Origin: Phytophthora vignae f. sp. vignae
Lineage: Eukaryota > Oomycota > Peronosporomycetes > Peronosporales > Peronosporaceae
Reading direction: 5' to 3'
Assembly (NCBI GenBank): GCA_016169955.1
Contig: JABJUM010000008.1
Coordinates: 1,240,001 to 1,304,000, forward strand
DNA length: 64,000 bases
In this document: positions 39,101 through 54,100 of the stretch, in pieces
Position numbering within the stretch: the first letter of the stretch is position 1
Layout of the letters: every line of letters begins with the position of its first letter
The notes under the pieces: generated by a model
The model's input: only the letters and a program-made list of their open reading frames with translations
Told to the model about the DNA's origin: nothing
Database searches by the model: none
Translations under genes and position numbers: made by a program

Positions 39101-42100
39101 TGTGCCACGAGGAAGTCAACAAGCAGTTGACGGCTGATGCCGCGTACATCAACCAGACTAGGCTCGAAGCATTCCAACAACGACAAAGACTTCAAGAAGA
39201 CGTCTCGCCACTGGGTCGACTGCGTGTTGGCAAGCTGGACATACTGATACTGCAGCATTTCCAGTAGCTTAGCCAACTGTGAAGCGATGTGGTTCACACG
39301 CGAGTCCTTCACCATCGTGGAAAGTGTAGCAAGCTGATCACGCAGTGACTGCTCCTCTTCATCCTCCTCACTCAACTTGGCTGCTTCCTTAGCTTCCTTC
39401 GAGATTTTTGTCAGATCCTGGATCGACACCAGAACGGTCTCAACCAGCTTATCATAGTGCTCACCAAACGTAGCCACCGCCTGCGAACTCTCCTGCTCCA
39501 GTGTCTTTTCATCAACCGTCGAGCTGGACTTAGCCAGGATCTTACCAAACTTGTGGTCATCACGAACAATGCCGGCATACTCGACAAGGAAGGCTTCGAA
39601 ACAACTCGGAGCAGTCACTGTACCAAATGCTGCCGAAGTATTCGACAGGAGAGTCTGAATCTCGCTGAACCGAGCAGCGTTTGACTTAAGCACTTCAACC
39701 GCAACAGGCAGCTTCTGTGCCTCGAGGGCTTCTGATGACTTCGCCACAACCGGAGACACACCGTACACACGCTTGGAAGGTCGCGCAAAGGACACAATAG
39801 CAGCGTCGCCACCCGCGTCCTCGCTAGCGTTCACCGCACGGTGAGGAATCGCCGGCACACCAAGCGACTTCGTCAACCCTGCACTATCAGCGAAAGAGTT
39901 CTGAATAGCATCACACAGTTCGAAAATGCGCTGGAATAGCTGACGAACATCCAGAACCACCGACGCATTCTCCGAAGATTGCTGCAGAATCTGCACCACT
40001 GAGATCTCAAGCTCACGCAGGGTTTGTCGCAATGAAACGACGGATGTTTGCTGGAATGCCTGCCACTCACTTGCTGCCCGGGGGTCGACCACAGCCTCGT
40101 CGTTGCTGCTAGATGAAAGGTAGTTCGTCTTGAACTGCTTCAACAATTTGAGCGTGGCTAGTCCATCAACAAGTTTTTCGTGACTCAGCGACGTGGCGTG
40201 AAGAATCTGTCGCTGCTGCAGCATTGTGAACAGCATGTTCTCAGCATAACCACTCATACGCTCGGTTTCGCTCGACGACAGATCATGCGAGAAGCTCGTC
40301 ACTGCACTGTATCGCAACGAACCCAACTGGCCAAGGAATCGGTAGTAATAACCGTCCGCACGCTGCCACAACCACATCGGCGTGTTCTTCGTCAAGGTCT
40401 CTTCCGTGGGCTTAACCTGGTGGGCACCTCCAGGCTGTTTGCCCTTCTTCTTGCCCCGCTTCTTCTTGTCCTTCAGACCTCTGGCGCTGGTTGAAGCACT
40501 CAAACTCTCGGAATCAACAGCAGCCTCCAGTTCATCCACATGAATGCAGTTCTCCACATCAGGCACATCCAACTCGAACAGCTGCTGAATTTGTTGCTGC
40601 TCAGCCGGCAGTTGAAGTCGGTGGTACGCCATGCCTTGGGCCTTCAGCTCGCTGAGCAGATCAATCAGTGCCTTCTTCTTCGCACCCTTCGGTAGACCCG
40701 TGGCCTTCTGAAGTTTAGCCATCCGATAGAAGATCGTCTCGCAAAGATCCTCACAGACGTCGCGCACTTGCTGGCGGCGCTCGATTTGTTCGAGCGACAG
40801 AATGTGCTTTTGAGTGTACTTCGCAATACGTTTCGAAAGCGTAGGAAGCTTCGCGGCATACGACGAGAGTTGAAGCGTGGCATCGTCTTCCAACTCGATT
40901 GAAGGCGCGCTGGCGTGAATCAGGCGCAACGCCGCCGGTCTCTCAGCATCCTGCGAGTCCTCCTCAGGAAGTGGCTTCGCCTTCTTGTCGGCATTCTCAG
41001 TGGTTTCTCCCTCGGCAGATTCGGTTTTCGCGTCTTCGTCTTCGTTATGCTCAACGTCCTTCGGCACCACAACGCCATCGTCGAGACCAGCCAGTTCCGC
41101 CTTTGTGGATTGAATTCCGACAAATCCACCTTCCTTCGTAATGCCGCTGTCAGTCGAAGCGTCGATCACAGTTTGCATCGAGACTGTCAGCACCGCATCG
41201 TAGTCGCGAACAAACTTCATCAGCTTGCGGTGCGATTTCTCCGCCGATTCAGCGAGCGAATAGTAAGTTTGTTCATCCCAGCGGCAAATTTTGACGAATT
41301 CAACAAGCTTGCGCTGGATCGGCGCCTTCATGCCGCTCCACTGGCGCTCCAGGTATCCCAGGTGTTGGCCATAGTACCGGTACAAATGGTACAGCATGTT
41401 GGCCAGAGCATACTTTGAAGACTTCGAGGTAAAGCCGTTCAATGATTCGTGACGCTCCGACGGGCTCCAAAGCTCCATGAACAACTGAGAACAGAACGAG
41501 TACACCACAAGCAGGCGAGTCTCGTACTGGCCGATGGGGCACGAACGGATGTAAGCGTCCAGAGTCTCGAACAACCTGCTCATAAACTCACGCTGCTTCT
41601 CGATACTCTCTCTGGCCGCATCGCTGAGGGCTTGAGTGTCAGCCCTGTTCTCGCTCAACGGCGTGAAAAGCCACTTGGACAGATGATTCAGGTGGAGCCA
41701 CTGCAAGTTCTGAGGGTTCGCGTAGCTCAGAGCACCTTCATCGTTCATGGTCGCGTCAGATTCAAACTGCGCCGTCAGCAGCGAGTACATGTTAATCCAC
41801 GTCTTCTGTGCCGCGAAACGGTGCTGCTTTTCCTTCACGTAGAGGAGATGAGGCCAAGAGTACAGCTCAAGTTTTCGCCAACGCGTCACCAACGCCGAGA
41901 GAGCGCCAAGCTCCTCACTAATTGAGTACGCCTTTGCCGCATACATTTCCCACTCCTGCGCCTTTCGCAGCAGCAGTTCCACACCCGTGAGTGTGCGAAC
42001 GAGCGGAGAGCTGATTTCAAAGTTGCGGATACGGTCAGCAATGAGAACAATCTGCTGCAGGATCGCATGGTCAGGCCATTGAGCCAAAAGCGACTGGACC

Positions 42101-45100
42101 TTCACCATCAGGCGCTGCAAAGGCTCTGCAACGAGCACAACTTCCTTCACTAGCGGGTCACGGTGGAAGTCAATGCCACGAATGTAGTCACTGCTCAAAG
42201 AATTGAACGATGGCACTGCTCCCTTCTTGGTACCGACGCTGCTACCCAGACGGGCTTGGACCAAAGAAGCGGCAAGGACGCCAGACGACGCCACAGCACT
42301 CTCGATCGAAGTCGATGCCGTAGCATTTAACGACTTGCGCAACTTCACGGCGAGAGAGAACGCTCTAGCGAAAGTGCTCACGATCTCGTCCTTGGTAATT
42401 GCAATCTTGGAGTTAGAAGTCTCCGCGTACAGCTTGACGTGGGTTTCACACAGCCGCTGCATGATCTTGTCCGTGATAAGCACGTCCATGTCTGCCGCGT
42501 TTGGAAGAGCATCTGCATTGGCATTCGCAGCAGCAGCTTGGTCTGGGCTCAAAAACGCCTGGAAATCACGGCCACTGTAGTCGGGGAACTGCTCACGGTA
42601 CTCCTTCTCCAGCAGCTCCTCTTCTGTCTCCAGGTCCAGCTGCCGGACCTTGTATTTAAAGAGCTCTTCCTCCTCCTTTCGCTTCTGCTCTTCACGTTCT
42701 TTCTGCTCTTGCCACTTGGTCAAGAATAAATCAAACAAAGTCTTGCTGCTGCTGAGAGCAGTGTCAACGGCCTGAGAGTCCACATTGCGGTTTGTGCGTG
42801 AAGTCATCACAGTTTCGCGGAAGAGGAACTCCATCTTCGCAAGCGCCACGTCAAGCAACGCCACCTCAACCTTACGCTTGTTCGCTACACCACCGCCAAA
42901 CATAATTGACGTCCCCGACGTCCCCACAGTCTGCAACATCAACTGAATTCCACGCCACGATTGATCCACAGTGTTCACGTTCAAAGCAGACGGGAACTGC
43001 ACGAGCGAGAGAGCCAAGGTCTCTTTCTGTTGCTCCTTCAGCGAAGCCTCCTTCAGCTGCTGGTAGAGCGACCAAGTCACGAGCGCAACTCCCTCCTTCA
43101 CGCAGTAAATTGCCGCTGCGACGGGCTCCAAAATATCCTTGAAGCATTCTCCAAACTTCTTGGACAGTTGAGCAAGGAAGCTCTCCGACGTCTGCTGGAA
43201 CATTTCCAGTTCACGCAAAAGTTCGCGCTTACGCTGCTGCGATGACTTGGACGACCGAACTGTCGACAGCAAAGCCGCCAGCTTTTCAGCGGGCATCACA
43301 GTAGCATTAAAGCGCAAAAGATCCCGGAAAAGTTCCCCGAACACAGAGGTAGCGACAGGCTTCATGTTCAGCTCAACGGTGTCAATCGCTCCACCATCTC
43401 TGTGAAGCTTTTTCGGTTGATAACGCTGAATTGCGAAAGCAGACACTTCCATCACTTGACTGTACAACTCGCGCAAAGACCGATGCGCATTCTCCACGTC
43501 TTCCGCTGATGCCGACGGCGAAGGATTAAGCCGGTCAATCGACGAGCTAGCTGCATCGTGCATCGTTAGAATCGCCAAACGGTTCAGCAAATTCTCCTTC
43601 TTCACCAGCGGCTTCGTAACAGGGTCCACCGGTGAAGACGGGAGAAGTAATGCGAAGCGCCATAGTCCAAGTGTCACCATACTTTCTCCGATAGCTCTCG
43701 CTACGGCGTTCCGGTCATTTTGCGTAAGCTGTACCTCCATCGCCACGGACGTCAACAACGGCGCGACAAGCGGATCCACAAGCGACACGAATGTGCTGTC
43801 CGTAGAACATCGCAAAGCCTTTAACAGTGTCGCTTGAGCCTTCGTATCGAATGTGAGCGGAGTGTCCACGAACTGATGAAGGAGAGATTGGATCTCCTTC
43901 CACTGCGTAGCCGAGTTGTTCTGGAAAGTCGACTCAAAAGCCAGAACAGTTGCAACAAACAACTCTCGAACGAACGAGAAACTTGTGCTCGGCATCGTTC
44001 TTCCTGCTTCCGTCTGTTCCGTGGCGAAGTGGCTCTTAATCTTTTCCAACCGCGCAGCTCGCATCTGCGCCTCACTTGTGGGGCACATGGATTCTTCCAG
44101 GTCCACCTCAGCTATACTCTTCAGAACAACTGCACTCTGGACTGCCTGGAACAGGCGTGGGTAACCAGCAATCACCTGGGCGTGGTCGGCAACGTCAGTA
44201 CCCACAGCAGGAAGCCGCTTGTTCGCCTTGCGAAGCTTCTTTCTGGTGTCAAACACTTCCAGGGAAATTAGATCAACCTGGTTGAAGCTGTTGCAACGCA
44301 AGAACTGGTGGAATCCAAAGAGCACGCCATTCAGGTGGGACTGAACCACAGCAGTGAACTTGTCCAGCTCGGCGGCCTGATCAGGTTGTTTCTCGCTCGT
44401 AGCATCCAGAGAAATAAACTTGTGTCCGCACCACACAATGTCTTGGTACGCGTAGAAGCATGCTGGATCGCGAAGTCCTAGACGCAGAAGCTCCTCGATA
44501 ATTCCTTCAAGCAATGTCAGCACCTTCGAGATCGCCTTAACAACCACCGCATATCGGTCTTGAGACAAATCGCTCTTGAAAAGGCGATACTTGTTGAGAA
44601 CGCGCACCAGCTCCGTAATGGCCTGAAGCTCCTGGCGTGCGAGAGCATGCTCCAACAACGGACTCAGCTGGAACGTCACCATGCGATCCATCAGCAGCGC
44701 ACTCTCCTTCATATCAAACAACAAAATGGGTGCATCCTTGCCAATGCGGCTGTCTTCTTCGCTAAGCAGATCCACATGACTGTCAGCGTTGTCTTCGATC
44801 TCACTCAGGTAGAGCGTCTTTTTTGAGATGAGCGCCGTAATGTCTGCTTGTTTCTCGCGGAGCTTCTTCAAAAGAACACCCGGAAGCTTGAACAATTCTT
44901 CTGCCATAAGAGCATGCGGCTGACGCTTCGAACGTTCGCTTCCGCTCTTACCGCGTGTTTGCTCCTGAGCCAAGTACGAGAATGCACAAAGCGCATGTAG
45001 AACTTCCTTGCGGGATTCGACATCCACATAAAATAGCGAGGATACGTCGAGCTTGCCACTCTTTATTGCTGCTTCCATTGAGGCAACTCCTCCAAACAAC

Positions 45101-48100
45101 AGCGCCAAGACGTCGACCCTGCCGTCGGTAGAGCCTTCAGATGCGCCGACAGACACAGCCGAGAAGGAGCTCGAGTTGACTTGCATGAACGTCGTGGACA
45201 GCCGGTTAAGTAGGTACTCAGCCTTCCAAAGATCAGCATTGCTTGGAAGTAAGGAGTGGCCGCCCTTTTTCCAAAGCACATTCTTCCTCGATCCACAGCC
45301 GATAAGCTTTTCAATTGTCTCCTGCATTCGCTGGGACATATCCAGCAGGTCGCTCCAAGATGACTTCCACGGCGCAGAGAGCGCAGGCTGCTCCTCGATC
45401 AGCTTCGCAAGTCGCAAAAGCGACTTCTTTAGCCATTGCCAGTGGATCAAGAAGTGGGTCCACTCGAACGCCTGCACTCGCAGTTGAATCGAAAACTCGA
45501 AGCGGTCTCGGAGGACATCTTGGAAGGCCTCGGCAAACTCCGCATCCATCACCAGGTTGGGGAAGTCTCGGACAAATGCTCCAAGGAAGGTGTTAAACGC
45601 GGACAGAAGCGGGTGAACCAAGAAAATCAGCTCGTTCTCCACGTCAGAACGGTCAGCGTGGTACTTGTGCACGGCGTAAGACTGCTGCAGCACTGATAGC
45701 TTGTTCAGATTGACTTCTTGACGACCCTTATTCGTTTTCCGCTTGCTTGTCTTCGACGATGCCGCTGCAAACAGAGTGTCAACTTGCTGGTATTGCTCTT
45801 GCTCGCAGAATCTCAACCACTCCACACCGTCAAGAAGCTCGAGTTGTCGCTGGGCGACCATCATTGATTCCCATACGCTGTCCAGTTCAGTCTTTACAGA
45901 GGGGGCAGTCAAGGCGCGTTCCGCAATGAGCGACTGCAATCGCAATGAAATTGCGTGGTTGGCAGCAAGGTACACAGGCACAGGAGGCAAGGCAGCCGAA
46001 TCGCCAAGTAAGGCAGTCAGACGTCCAGCCACTTCCTCAAGTCTCCGAGAAATATCGGCGTACATCTCGGTTTTCGTCACCGACTGAAGGAAGCGCGCCA
46101 GCAACTCGATTGAACGCAACGCATCCGCATTTCCACTAACTCCACGGGCAATCTTCTCTAATGCAAAGAGAAGGCGGTCCGCTGTCAATGGTCCATTGCT
46201 ACGGTTGCAGGTACTCGCCACTGCCACAATGTGACGAAGCGCAAAAGGAGCTAGTGTCACAGCGAGAGTTTTGTTGTCGTCATCATGTCCGAAGAACGAC
46301 TTCGACGACAGGTGGTTCCGTGCTTCTTCAAGAGCTCTTTGAGAATACACAGTCTTTCCTCGCTTGCAGCGTGAAGCAACACACTTGAGCCACGCGTCTG
46401 GGTTGGAGTCACCGTCAGTTACCGCGGCATCTTCGGCCGAAGAAACACCAATCTCAGGGGAAAGCCAGCTCAACTGCAAGTCCATAGCGTTATCGTCCTC
46501 CGGTTTCTGTGACGATACAATGAGGTGCTCAAGATACGCAACATCTCGCTGCAGCTCGAAGTTTTCGCTCTGCTGACACAGCACAACCGTTGAAGGACAA
46601 GCAATCATCGGAAGTACACGCTGCCTCTGGGGGTTCTCGTGCGAAGTTTGGAAAGCGCGCAGGAAAAGCTCTAGAACCTCTTGGCTCAACCCAAGCTGTG
46701 CCAACAGCCCATCCCCATACACACGTTGAAAAGACTCGGCGATGGCATTGAGAGGAGACACTCCACGTGAGAGCTCCGCTGACGTCAGCAAAGACCAATT
46801 TTCCAAGTGTCGACGGTTAATACGACCGTACTTTGCACCAACCATGAACTCTCCAAGTTTCGTAACCACACGCTCATGAGCAGCTTGGAAAGCTTGAGAA
46901 AGGGCGAAACCGGGAATTCCACAAGCCAGGGGGATTTTGATGAGGTCCAGACGTGGCGAGTCTTCCTCTGCAAGCGCAATTTCCACGCAGCGGTTTCTCA
47001 TTGCACGAGAAACCTCACCGTATTGCGCATCCATCGCCAAAAACATTCGGAAGTTCTTGTGCGGCTTGATCACACGAAGTTTGCCGTTAATGATACCGCA
47101 CTCGTTGATCAGCATTTCACCACCAGTTTCCATGAGGGAGTTCAATCGATCCAGAACCGACGAGCTGCAAAAGTTGACATTGTCCAGTAGCACCCACTCA
47201 CCCTTCTCCATCGCTTGGATCAACGTACCATCAACCCACTCAAAGCAGCTCGCAATTGACTTGGATTTGCTGAGTTGCACTACGCTGTCAATATCGTTCA
47301 GCAAGCCAGCAAGTTTTGTCTGCATCTCCTCACTGTCAGCTTCCGTTTTTTGGAGCATGGCCACGATGTCCTTCATCAAATCAACAACCACTTCGTCCAA
47401 GTGACCCTTTGGCAACTTTTTCGACTTGCGCGCATTTCCACTGCTACCACGAGTGCGCGGGGAAGCGTTCTCGCTGTAGTATTTTTCCCGCGTGATAAGC
47501 GCCCACCACGTGCTGCTAAGGCGGTTTGTCTTTTTCAGGGTCGCCGCTTTCTTCTTCTGTGAAACTCCAGCCGCAGCCGAAGAGAGCATCATTTGCTGCA
47601 ACACCTTCTCGTACACAACTTGAATCTTCTTCTTGATGTCACGGAGCTTACGCCCAACATCCACCTGCTCGAAACAGCCAAGCAGCTCTGTGGCATCTGT
47701 TCCAGCACTCATACCCAGCTCATGCAGAGTATTACCGCTCAATGCCGCCAACAAACGGACAGAAGATGTCTTTCCGCTAGCCGGCGGTCCAACAAGTAGT
47801 GCAGGCCACGACATGTTCACACAGTGCACCAGCGCCTCCATTGGTTTCAGGAGGAAGTTAAACACCGGAGGGGCAACGCGACCGATTTGCATGTCTTCTC
47901 GCCTCTTGAGCAGCGCGTTGCCGATCTCCACAAAACCGGCCGATATGCGAAGCGAGACAGCACTGAGATCCATTGGTTTCACACCGAAGAACTCTTCAAA
48001 TCGTCGAGAAATTAGCTCCCGGTCCCGAGCAGAGCGCATTCTTTCCACGTAGATAAAATTCACGTAGTAGCTCAGCGCTTGCAGCTGGTGCTCGGCATTG

Positions 48101-51100
48101 CCTACTAGCTGCGCCTGTTGCTTGAGCAGGTCACAGAAACGGAACACGTCGCGCAAGTTAAACTCCCATGGCGCACCGAGGCGACCGTACCTGCAGTTCA
48201 CCATCGTGTCTTCATGCACCGCCCTGTTGAATCCAATCATTCGCTCGAGTAGGGTCTGACCCACCAGGGCGGAGTCGCTCATGCTCGTTTCCGTGACAGC
48301 ACAGTGCAATGTGGGATACATTGAGCTCGCGATGTGAATCAGATCCTGCTCGTGCAGTGTCTCCACAAAGACTCGGGTAAACCGGTTCAAAAAAGACTTC
48401 GGCAGTCCCTTACGGCCACCACCCTGACGAAGCGGGTTTTGAGCGGCAAAAACACGGAAAGTTGGCGGACACTCAAACTCTCGGTCGAGCTCCGGAATGT
48501 AGACACTTCCTCTGTGATCCAGACATGAGTTCAACCCTTCCAGAACAGACTGTGACGCGAGATTGAGTTCATCAAGCAGCACCCAGTCTCCCGCTTTCAG
48601 AGCACGCAAGAAGACGCCATCACACCACTCGAACATGCCACTGGAGCCTCCGCCTTGGGATGCCTTGTTGCTGTTGTCATCCGTCTCGTCAGCAGGCGAC
48701 GATGCAGCAGGCAGGTCTGATCCAAAGAGATCGGAGATGTCAGTTTGTTCTGACAAATTGATTCGCACAAGACGATGGCCTGATGCCGCCGCCAAAGCAC
48801 TGATCAAACTGGTCTTGCCCACACCCGGGGATCCTTCCAAAATGATGGGGCGACTAACCTGCATCGCGCGCAGAACGCGATACAGATTTGACATCGTCGT
48901 GGGTGCCTTCAGCGAGAATGCGGGTTTCCTCAGAACAGGGTCAGGGCCGCGTGGGATCAGGAACGGAGAAATTCCAGAGCTTCCCTCTGTTTCCTTTTCC
49001 GATGAGAACGAATTCAACTCATCGATGTTGTTGTCCACAGAAAGTGATGTAACATTCAGAGAGTCAATCACCTTTTGTTTGACAATCTGGTCATCATCGG
49101 GCACGAGCGCCAACAAATAGCGGTAGGCCTCCTCTCGAGCCTTCAAAGCAGTGTGCAGTGCCTTATCCGAACCAAGACCAAGACCATCCAGAATCGAGAG
49201 TGCTGCACCCTGGACAAATGCCGTCCAAGCAGTCGCAGTGACCGACGAACTATCATTCTGCTTCTTCACCACAGACGTGATAAAGTTGATCCAGCTGAGA
49301 ATGTCACGTAACGTCACGGCCCCGCACCCTCCGACACCACCGTTCGCCTCGTTGAAGGTTTTCACAAAGCTTAAAATGGGATCGCACAGCGTAGACAAGC
49401 CAGCAGATGCAGCTGGCAGAGCACGAGGCGGCGCCACAATTCCCCGGAGTCCCACCAGACGATCACGAATAATTGTGGCGATATCATCCAAATCGGAGAT
49501 CGCCGGCACCCAGATTTCTGTGAAACGGTTGCGCAGTGCAGGAGATAATTCGCGCTTGCCGAAATCGCCTCCAGGATTCATCGTCGCCATCACTCGCCAC
49601 TTCGAGTGGGCTACAATTTCTTCCACTTGGTCACCACCCTTTTCGGCGAGTAGCAGCGTGCGCGAAGGCTCCAAAACACTATTCAGACGTTCCAGCACGG
49701 CATCCTCTGCAAGGTTGACTTCATCGATCAAGATCAGGTCGCCATTTTTCATCGACTCCACTAGAGGACCATCTGCCCACTCGAAGATGGACTGGAACCG
49801 CCGCTTCAAGACATCGATGCGTTCAACAAGCTCCTTCTGTTGGGCAACGTCGCTGTCCACGACGCTAGATCTGGCACTCTCGTATTTGACCAACATCGTG
49901 GCTACACCCTCCGATTTGATGTCAGCCCGGCGCTTCTCAACTTCTTGCTCATCGATGCAACCGTCAGCCATAGCCAGAAAGTCAACGAGGGCCTCTTCCA
50001 ACTCATGCGCAGTTTTTTCCTTTCCACGCACAGGCCGTAAGCAGCCCAGGAAATCCGAAGTCTCGGTGTGCTGATGACAGTTCAGAATGTGAAGCGGCTG
50101 AGAGAAAAGAAGCGAGTACAACTGGCAAACAGTGGTTTTTCCGCAACCAGTTTCTCCAACGAGCAAGACAGGTTCTTCGTTCTGCAAACAGCGACCGACA
50201 AGCGCAAACAGTCTCCGTAGCGACTTCGTCACACTGATCTTTTCCAGACCTGCAGCGTTTCCCGCCGATTTAGGCTCACCACTGGACGTTTTGCCGGTTG
50301 CAGCTTCCTCAATCGCTTGCTCCACCATTGCTTGGACACGTTCAAACTGCTCCTTCGTACCCCACACAGTCTCCTGCTCAATCTCACCGTTCTCATTCAG
50401 CAGGTTCGATTCACGAGGTTTGCCGCTGTAGTACAGGGCATCCAGATCAATCTTCACATTGCATTTCTTCTCCAACACTTGTTTGACCACTTGTTTCTCC
50501 TCATCCTTTCGCAGCCGCTCCGCAAGCAAACAGTATCCTTCTTCGGCTAAAGCTTGCTTAGTTGCTGGTCGACGTTCAGCCCACCGAAGCAAGTCACGCG
50601 TAGTGATGAAGCCTGACTTGCCAGCGAAAACGGACGATTGCTGCCGGACAAGCTGCAATTGGCGCATGATATCAATCAGAATTCCACAGTAAGAGGGAGG
50701 CAGCGAGCTTCGCTCCTGCAGAATAGTTTGAAGCTCACTAGACGCAACCTCGTCCACTTGAATCTCCAAGAATCGATTACGGAACGCACGGGACAAAACC
50801 TTACGTCCGCCATACAGACCAGGGGGGTTCTGAGTCGCGAACAACATGAACTTCGGGTGCGGTTTAACAGTCTCTTGTGTCTCGGGCAAGAACAGCTCAC
50901 GGTTGTCATCCAGAAGTCGATTCAGAGCCTCGAGAACCTCTGAAGGAGCCAAGTTCAATTCATCCAGAATGATCCACCAACCCTTCCGCACAGCCTCAAC
51001 CAAAACACCCTCCTTGAACGCCAGCTTGCCGTTCGAGTCGGACACGTAACTTCCCATGTACTCCTGAATGTCTGTGTGCTCGTGATTGTTAATGCGCACA

Positions 51101-54100
51101 CACTTTTGTCCGATACGCGCAGCCAGATAACCAATCAATGACGTTTTACCAGCCGACGTTGGACCCTGCAACAGCACAGGGTACTTGCCAATCAAAGCTG
51201 CTCGTGAAACATGGCGCAAGTTCTCCTCCACGGACTTCGTTAGCACAAACTTCCGTCGAGAAGTCACTGGGTCCGGCAACGAGTCGTCTCGGGGCGGCTG
51301 AAAGTCACCCTTTCGAACCCAGTAGGAGCTCACTAAGACAAATTCGCTAGTCTGTTTGGAACCACCAGGGCACGGAGGAGAGCGCTTAAGCTCCTTGGCC
51401 TTGATCGTTTTCGCGAACGTATTCTTGATGAGCTTTTCGAGATACTGACGCGACTCCATCTCGAGCTGCGTGCAGAAGCTTGAGCAAAAGCCTTCAAACA
51501 TTGCTCGAGATGTACCGTAGCCTCGCTGAATCAAGATGCGCGTGATGTGTAGTGCCTGGCTGAGTGTACGGAGAGAGTAGCGGGGCTTGTGGCGCGCACC
51601 ATCGCTCAACCGCAAATCCGCCTGCTTCCTCGCCTCCAGGTAAAACTCCACCGTTTCTGGCACTAGAGCACCTGCAATTTCCTTGAACTGGTGGTGAACA
51701 ACCATCTGCAAGTCCGAAGGGTCGACGCACTCGTCGACGTAAATCTCCGTAAAGCGGTTGCGGAGGGACGGAGGCAAATCCTTCTTGCCAACGTCCGTCG
51801 AGGGATTCATAGCACCAAACAGTCTGAAATTCGGGTGCGGCCGGATGACTTCGACATCACCACGCTCCGTGAGCGAGAATGCACTTGTTTCATGTTCCAG
51901 AAGGGTACTAATTCGCTCCAGTGTATCGGATGAAGCAAGGTTGATTTCGTCGAGCAGTACCCAATGTCCCTCACGCAATGCTTTCACTAGTACACCCTCC
52001 ACGAATGAGAAGGCAAAGTGTGATTCAGCTTGTTCTTTTTGCCGCTCAAACCGAATCAGCTCTGCCTCGAAGGTGTCCCATCGGCTCACCAACACACTTG
52101 TAGAAGCACCAGAAGTAGCCATCTTGTTGCTGTCAGCAGCTTCTTCATCTCGATCAGTTCCACCACTGCTGCTCTGGAGCTTAGAGGTAGCCATCTGGAT
52201 CGCTTTGCGCATGCCCTTAACGAGCTTCTTCCAGTCCTTGTGCTCCAGCGCAATTCGAACAACGTTAAGAAATCCAGCGTTACTCTTCTGCGAGAAGGTA
52301 GCAGTGAACAAATCCACGAAATCCATGTATAACGGCCGAGCGAGTAGATGAATCTCCACAGGTTTGAATCCACCCACCAGATCAGAGCTGTCACTCTGGA
52401 TATTCAGGTTCTGAACAACCAAGCGCTGCCCCATAGCCGCTGCCATGTGCTGAATAATCGTAGTTTTACCACAACCGGTCTCACCGATGAGCAAAGCTGG
52501 CTCGCAGGTTGCAACAATGGCTGCCATCTTCTCCAGTAGCCGAAGAACGTGGCCAGTCATCACAACGGAGCTGGTAGCGGGTTTGTCGCCTTGCTCGAGC
52601 TGCGCCTGCTGCGACAACGTCGGTAGATGCACCCGGCCGAACTCCACTTCGTGGGTGTTGAATGCTACGTGAGGCTTGTGCTGCTCGAGGTAGTGCTCGA
52701 TCTTTTCAGCCTGCACTTCCCAAATCGCAGCCAGTGCGCAAGCAGAATGTAAGCGGGTTTTCGGGTCTCGGATACCAGCACAAAACACATCCAGCGCTTC
52801 CACAACGATACGCATCCGTTCGTCTTCGGTAATGTAATCATGGCTGGAGGATGCGCTCTCTTGAGAAGAGCCCGCAGCATAGTAGCAGAAGCGGTAGATG
52901 CGCTTGCACCACTTCAACAGATCGCGCAGACAGAAATCTCGCCCATAATTACGGCGTGTCTCCTTCCACAGCTGCACAGGTCCACCGACCTCTTCGCTTG
53001 CATTGCCAGAGACTGCGTTGTATGTTGTCATGATCTTGGACACAACCTGTCGGGGAATCTTCACGAACCGAGTCAACATGATCTGCTCAACTTCGCTGTC
53101 TGCTAGTGGCGCAACACCGACGCTTGTCCAGACGGATTCCTGGAATCCCTTCGGCATCTGATGTCCGTGCGTTGTCGTACCGAAGATCTGGAAGTTCGAG
53201 TGCGCCACCAGCAGCTCGCCACGACCAGGAAGCACCATTTCGCGAGTCTCGAGCAACGGCATGAGCGCCGCTAGTACCTCAAACGGTGCACGATCGATGT
53301 CCTCAATAACCACCCACCGGCCTGCAAGTACGGCTGTCGTGAGTGCACCAGGCTGCCACGTAAACTCGCCGGGGACGTCTGTGCAGACATACGATCCTAG
53401 GAGCGTCTTGCTGTCAATTTGGTCGTCCAAGTGCAGCTCAACCATGTCGCCGTTGCCCGATAGCCGTGCAAGTTCACGAATCGTTGCGGTCTTGCCGCAT
53501 CCCCCGGGTCCGGCCACCAAAATCGGCCGCTTGAGACCAAGAGCAATCGCAAGCGACTGCAAGTTCCGCTTGGTCGATGGAGTCGGTACCAACGGCTCTG
53601 TTGCCACCGCTGCATCCGATGAGACCTGTCGTTGCTGATGCAGCTTACTCGTCGGGATGACCACGCCGAAAATGTTCTGCAGCGAGTCATGGAAGGGCAC
53701 AGGCTGCGACTCTGCAACGTCGCTGTCGTCCTGCTCCTGGTATACGCTCAGTTCAATGAGCTGTTCCTGTCGCGTCGCGTCCTCGCTGTGCAGCTCCAGT
53801 TCAATCTGCCGCACTGCCGGGCTGTCTCCACTCACGGCGGCACCCTCGCCAACGCCCAATCCCTTCAAGAAGTCGTTCCGCTGAGCATTGCTCATCCTAA
53901 GCACCAAGGCCGTGGCGCGCGCCGCGTACCAGCGCACGTGCGCGTCGTCGTGGAAGCTCAGCGGAAAGAAGGGAGTCCAGTTCCAGAGCGTCGTGAGCTC
54001 CGTGGGCCTCGCCCGCAGCAGCAGAAATGCCGTCTTGGCGATACGTCGCAGCCGCGCGAGGGTCTCGTCGCTCTGCTGCTTCTGCGCAGCCACCACGTCC